Below are positions 62,440 through 64,000 of a DNA stretch of 64,000 nt, piece after piece. Origin of the DNA: Zeus faber. Lineage: Eukaryota; Chordata; Actinopteri; Zeiformes; Zeidae. The DNA lies in assembly GCA_960531495.1 (NCBI GenBank), contig OY482851.1:26944033-27008032 (forward strand), read 5' to 3'. The notes beneath the pieces are model-generated. The model was not told where the DNA came from. It saw only the letters and a list, made by a program, of their open reading frames with translations, and ran no database searches. The position numbers were made by a program, and so were the translations under genes. Position 1 is the first letter of the stretch; every line of letters starts with the position of its first letter.

Positions 62440-62575
62440 ATGAGCGCTATCTGCAGAACAAAATGTACAGTAGGCACTTTAGGCACCTTATTCAAGGCTC
62501 TTTTTTATCATCTATACTTTTACCTTTAACTTAAGTAGAAATGTCAATGTGGTACTTTCACTTTTACTAGAGCCA
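62440..62575. repeat. Dispersed fish repeat fragment
   Basis: CTTTTACCTTTAACTTAAGT then GTACTTTCACTTTTACT resembles a dispersed teleost repeat with TTTTACTCCACTACATTT nearby. The drifting last minisatellite units (TACTCCACTACATTT) have the same style, so the minisatellite may have grown from this element. Confidence 0.4.
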
Positions 62576-62578
62576 TGT

Positions 62579-62615
<37 letters not shown>

Positions 62616-62629
62616 TATATGTGTGTATT

Positions 62630-62670
<41 letters not shown>

Positions 62671-62684
62671 TATATGTGTGTATT

Positions 62685-62757
<73 letters not shown>
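62579..62757. repeat. (TA)n microsatellite with internal duplicate
   Basis: TA runs interrupted twice by the same phrase, CAGTATATGTGTGTATTTATG, at about 62612 and 62668, then a long pure TA run. Confidence 0.95.
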
Positions 62758-62765
<8 letters not shown>

Positions 62766-62899
62766 ATGTGACGAATAAACCTCTTGAATCTTGTATAAAC
62801 CACCTGAATGTATGTAAATATATATATATGTATGCACATATTTATACACAACCCAATAATATATAGTAATATTATATATAGTAACTATACTATAATATA

Positions 62900-64000
62900 C
62901 ACTCACCGGCCACTTTATTAGGTACACCTGTTCAATTGCTTGTGAACACAATAGCTAATCAGCCAATGACATGGCAGCAACTCATTGCATTTAGACATGT
63001 AGACATGGTGAGGATGACTTGCTGAAGTTCAAACCCAGCATCAGAATGGGGAAGAAAGGGCATTTAAGTGACTTTGAAGGTGGCATGGTTGTTGGTGCCA
63101 GACGGGCTGGTCTGAGTATTTCAGAAACTGCTGACCTACTGGGATTTTCACATTTACAGAGAATGGTCCGAAAAAGAGAAAATATCCAGTGAGCGGCCGT
63201 TGTGTGGACGGAAATGCCTTGTTGATGTCAGAGGAGCATAGGCAGACTGGTTCGAGACGACAGGAAGGCAACAGTAACTCAAATAACCACTCGTTACAAC
63301 CAAGGTATGCAGAATACCATCTCTGAACACACAACACGTCCAACCTTGAAGCAGATGGGCTACAGCAGCAGGAGACCACACCGGGTGCCACTCCTGTCAG
63401 CTAAGAACAGGAAACTACAGGAGGCTACAATTCACACAGGCTCACAACAAATGGACAAAAGAAGATTGGAAAAACGTTGCCTGGTCTGATGAGTCTCAAT
63501 TTCAGATGGTACGGTCAGAATTTGGCGTAAACAACATAAAAGCATGGATCCATCCTGCCTTGTATCAAGGGTTCCGGCTGGTGGTGGTGGTGTAATGGTG
63601 TGGGGGATATTTTCTTGGCACACTTTGGGCCCCTTATTACCAATTGAGCATGGTTTAAACGCCACAGCAGACCTGAGTATTGTTGCTGACCATGTCCATC
63701 CCTTTCTGAGCACAGTGGACCCATCTTCTGATGGCTACTTCCAGCAGGATAATGCACCATGTCACAAAGCTCAAATATTCTCAAACTGGTTTCATGAACA
63801 TGACAATGAGTTCACTCTACTCCAATGGCCTCCGCAGTCACCAGATCTCAATCCAATAGAGCACCTTTGGGATGTGGTGGAACCGGAGATTCGCATCCTG
63901 GATGTGCAGCCGACAAATCTGCAGCAACTGTGTGATGCCATCATGTCAGTATGAACCAAAATCTGTGAGGAATGTTTCCAACACCTTGTTGAATCTCTGC
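62900..64000 (+). mobile_element. Tc1-like transposon, cut by window edge
   Basis: Left end CACTCACCGGCCACTTTATT after a TA at 62898-62899. The transposase gene is inactivated: the helix-turn-helix part (63046-63192, SDFEGGMVVGARRAGLSISE) ends in a stop, and the DNA-binding tail (PTLKQMGYSSRRPHRVPLL) is followed by frame changes near 63480 and 63540. The catalytic part (63544-63954) keeps VMVWGIFS, YFQQDNAPCHKA and PPQSPDLNPIEHLWD, so the second D and the E of the DDE triad are visible. The right end lies beyond the window. Confidence 0.9.

Overview
This window looks like vertebrate nuclear DNA, most probably from a ray-finned (teleost) fish. The genes are split into short exons with GT/AG junctions. 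CpG-rich promoters sit in AT-rich, microsatellite-rich DNA. The dispersed repeats are Tc1/mariner and hAT elements with fish-typical termini, SINE-like tails and a small LTR element. No bacterial, phage, CRISPR or operon structure is present.

Five protein-coding genes were assembled exon by exon, and every exon chain keeps a consistent reading phase. In order they are zdhhc8 (+, 2440-12110, its 5' exons lie left of the window), ranbp1 (-, 16196-21488), trmt2a (+, 23129-27298), dgcr8 (-, 29350-35941) and tango2 (-, 38494-59919). These genes are also neighbours in human chromosome band 22q11.2, so the window is a conserved microsynteny block. zdhhc8 and ranbp1 converge, ranbp1 and trmt2a diverge from a shared GC-rich interval, trmt2a and dgcr8 converge with only about 160 bp between polyadenylation signals, and dgcr8 and tango2 lie head to tail.

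Region by region: 1-1171 holds most of a short LTR element with no pol, inside or upstream of zdhhc8. 2440-14430 is zdhhc8, a membrane palmitoyltransferase, with an intronic broken copy of its own largest exon (9037-9778) and a GC-rich fold-back downstream of its stop codon. 15055-21488 is ranbp1, a Ran-GTPase cofactor. 22500-27560 is trmt2a, a tRNA m5U methyltransferase. 27690-36650 is dgcr8, the Drosha partner of the Microprocessor. 37470-60960 is tango2, whose introns have collected most of the transposon copies. 61247-62175 is a 31-bp minisatellite, followed by AT repeats and a Tc1-like transposon cut by the right edge.

The genes do not form one pathway. Two concern RNA (trmt2a, dgcr8), one nuclear transport (ranbp1), one protein lipidation (zdhhc8) and one lipid or haem homeostasis (tango2). 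I found no convincing new molecular system. The most unusual items are the intragenic exon duplication in zdhhc8, the fold-back downstream of its stop, the minisatellite with a two-unit higher-order pattern, and possible upstream-start features in ranbp1 and trmt2a.
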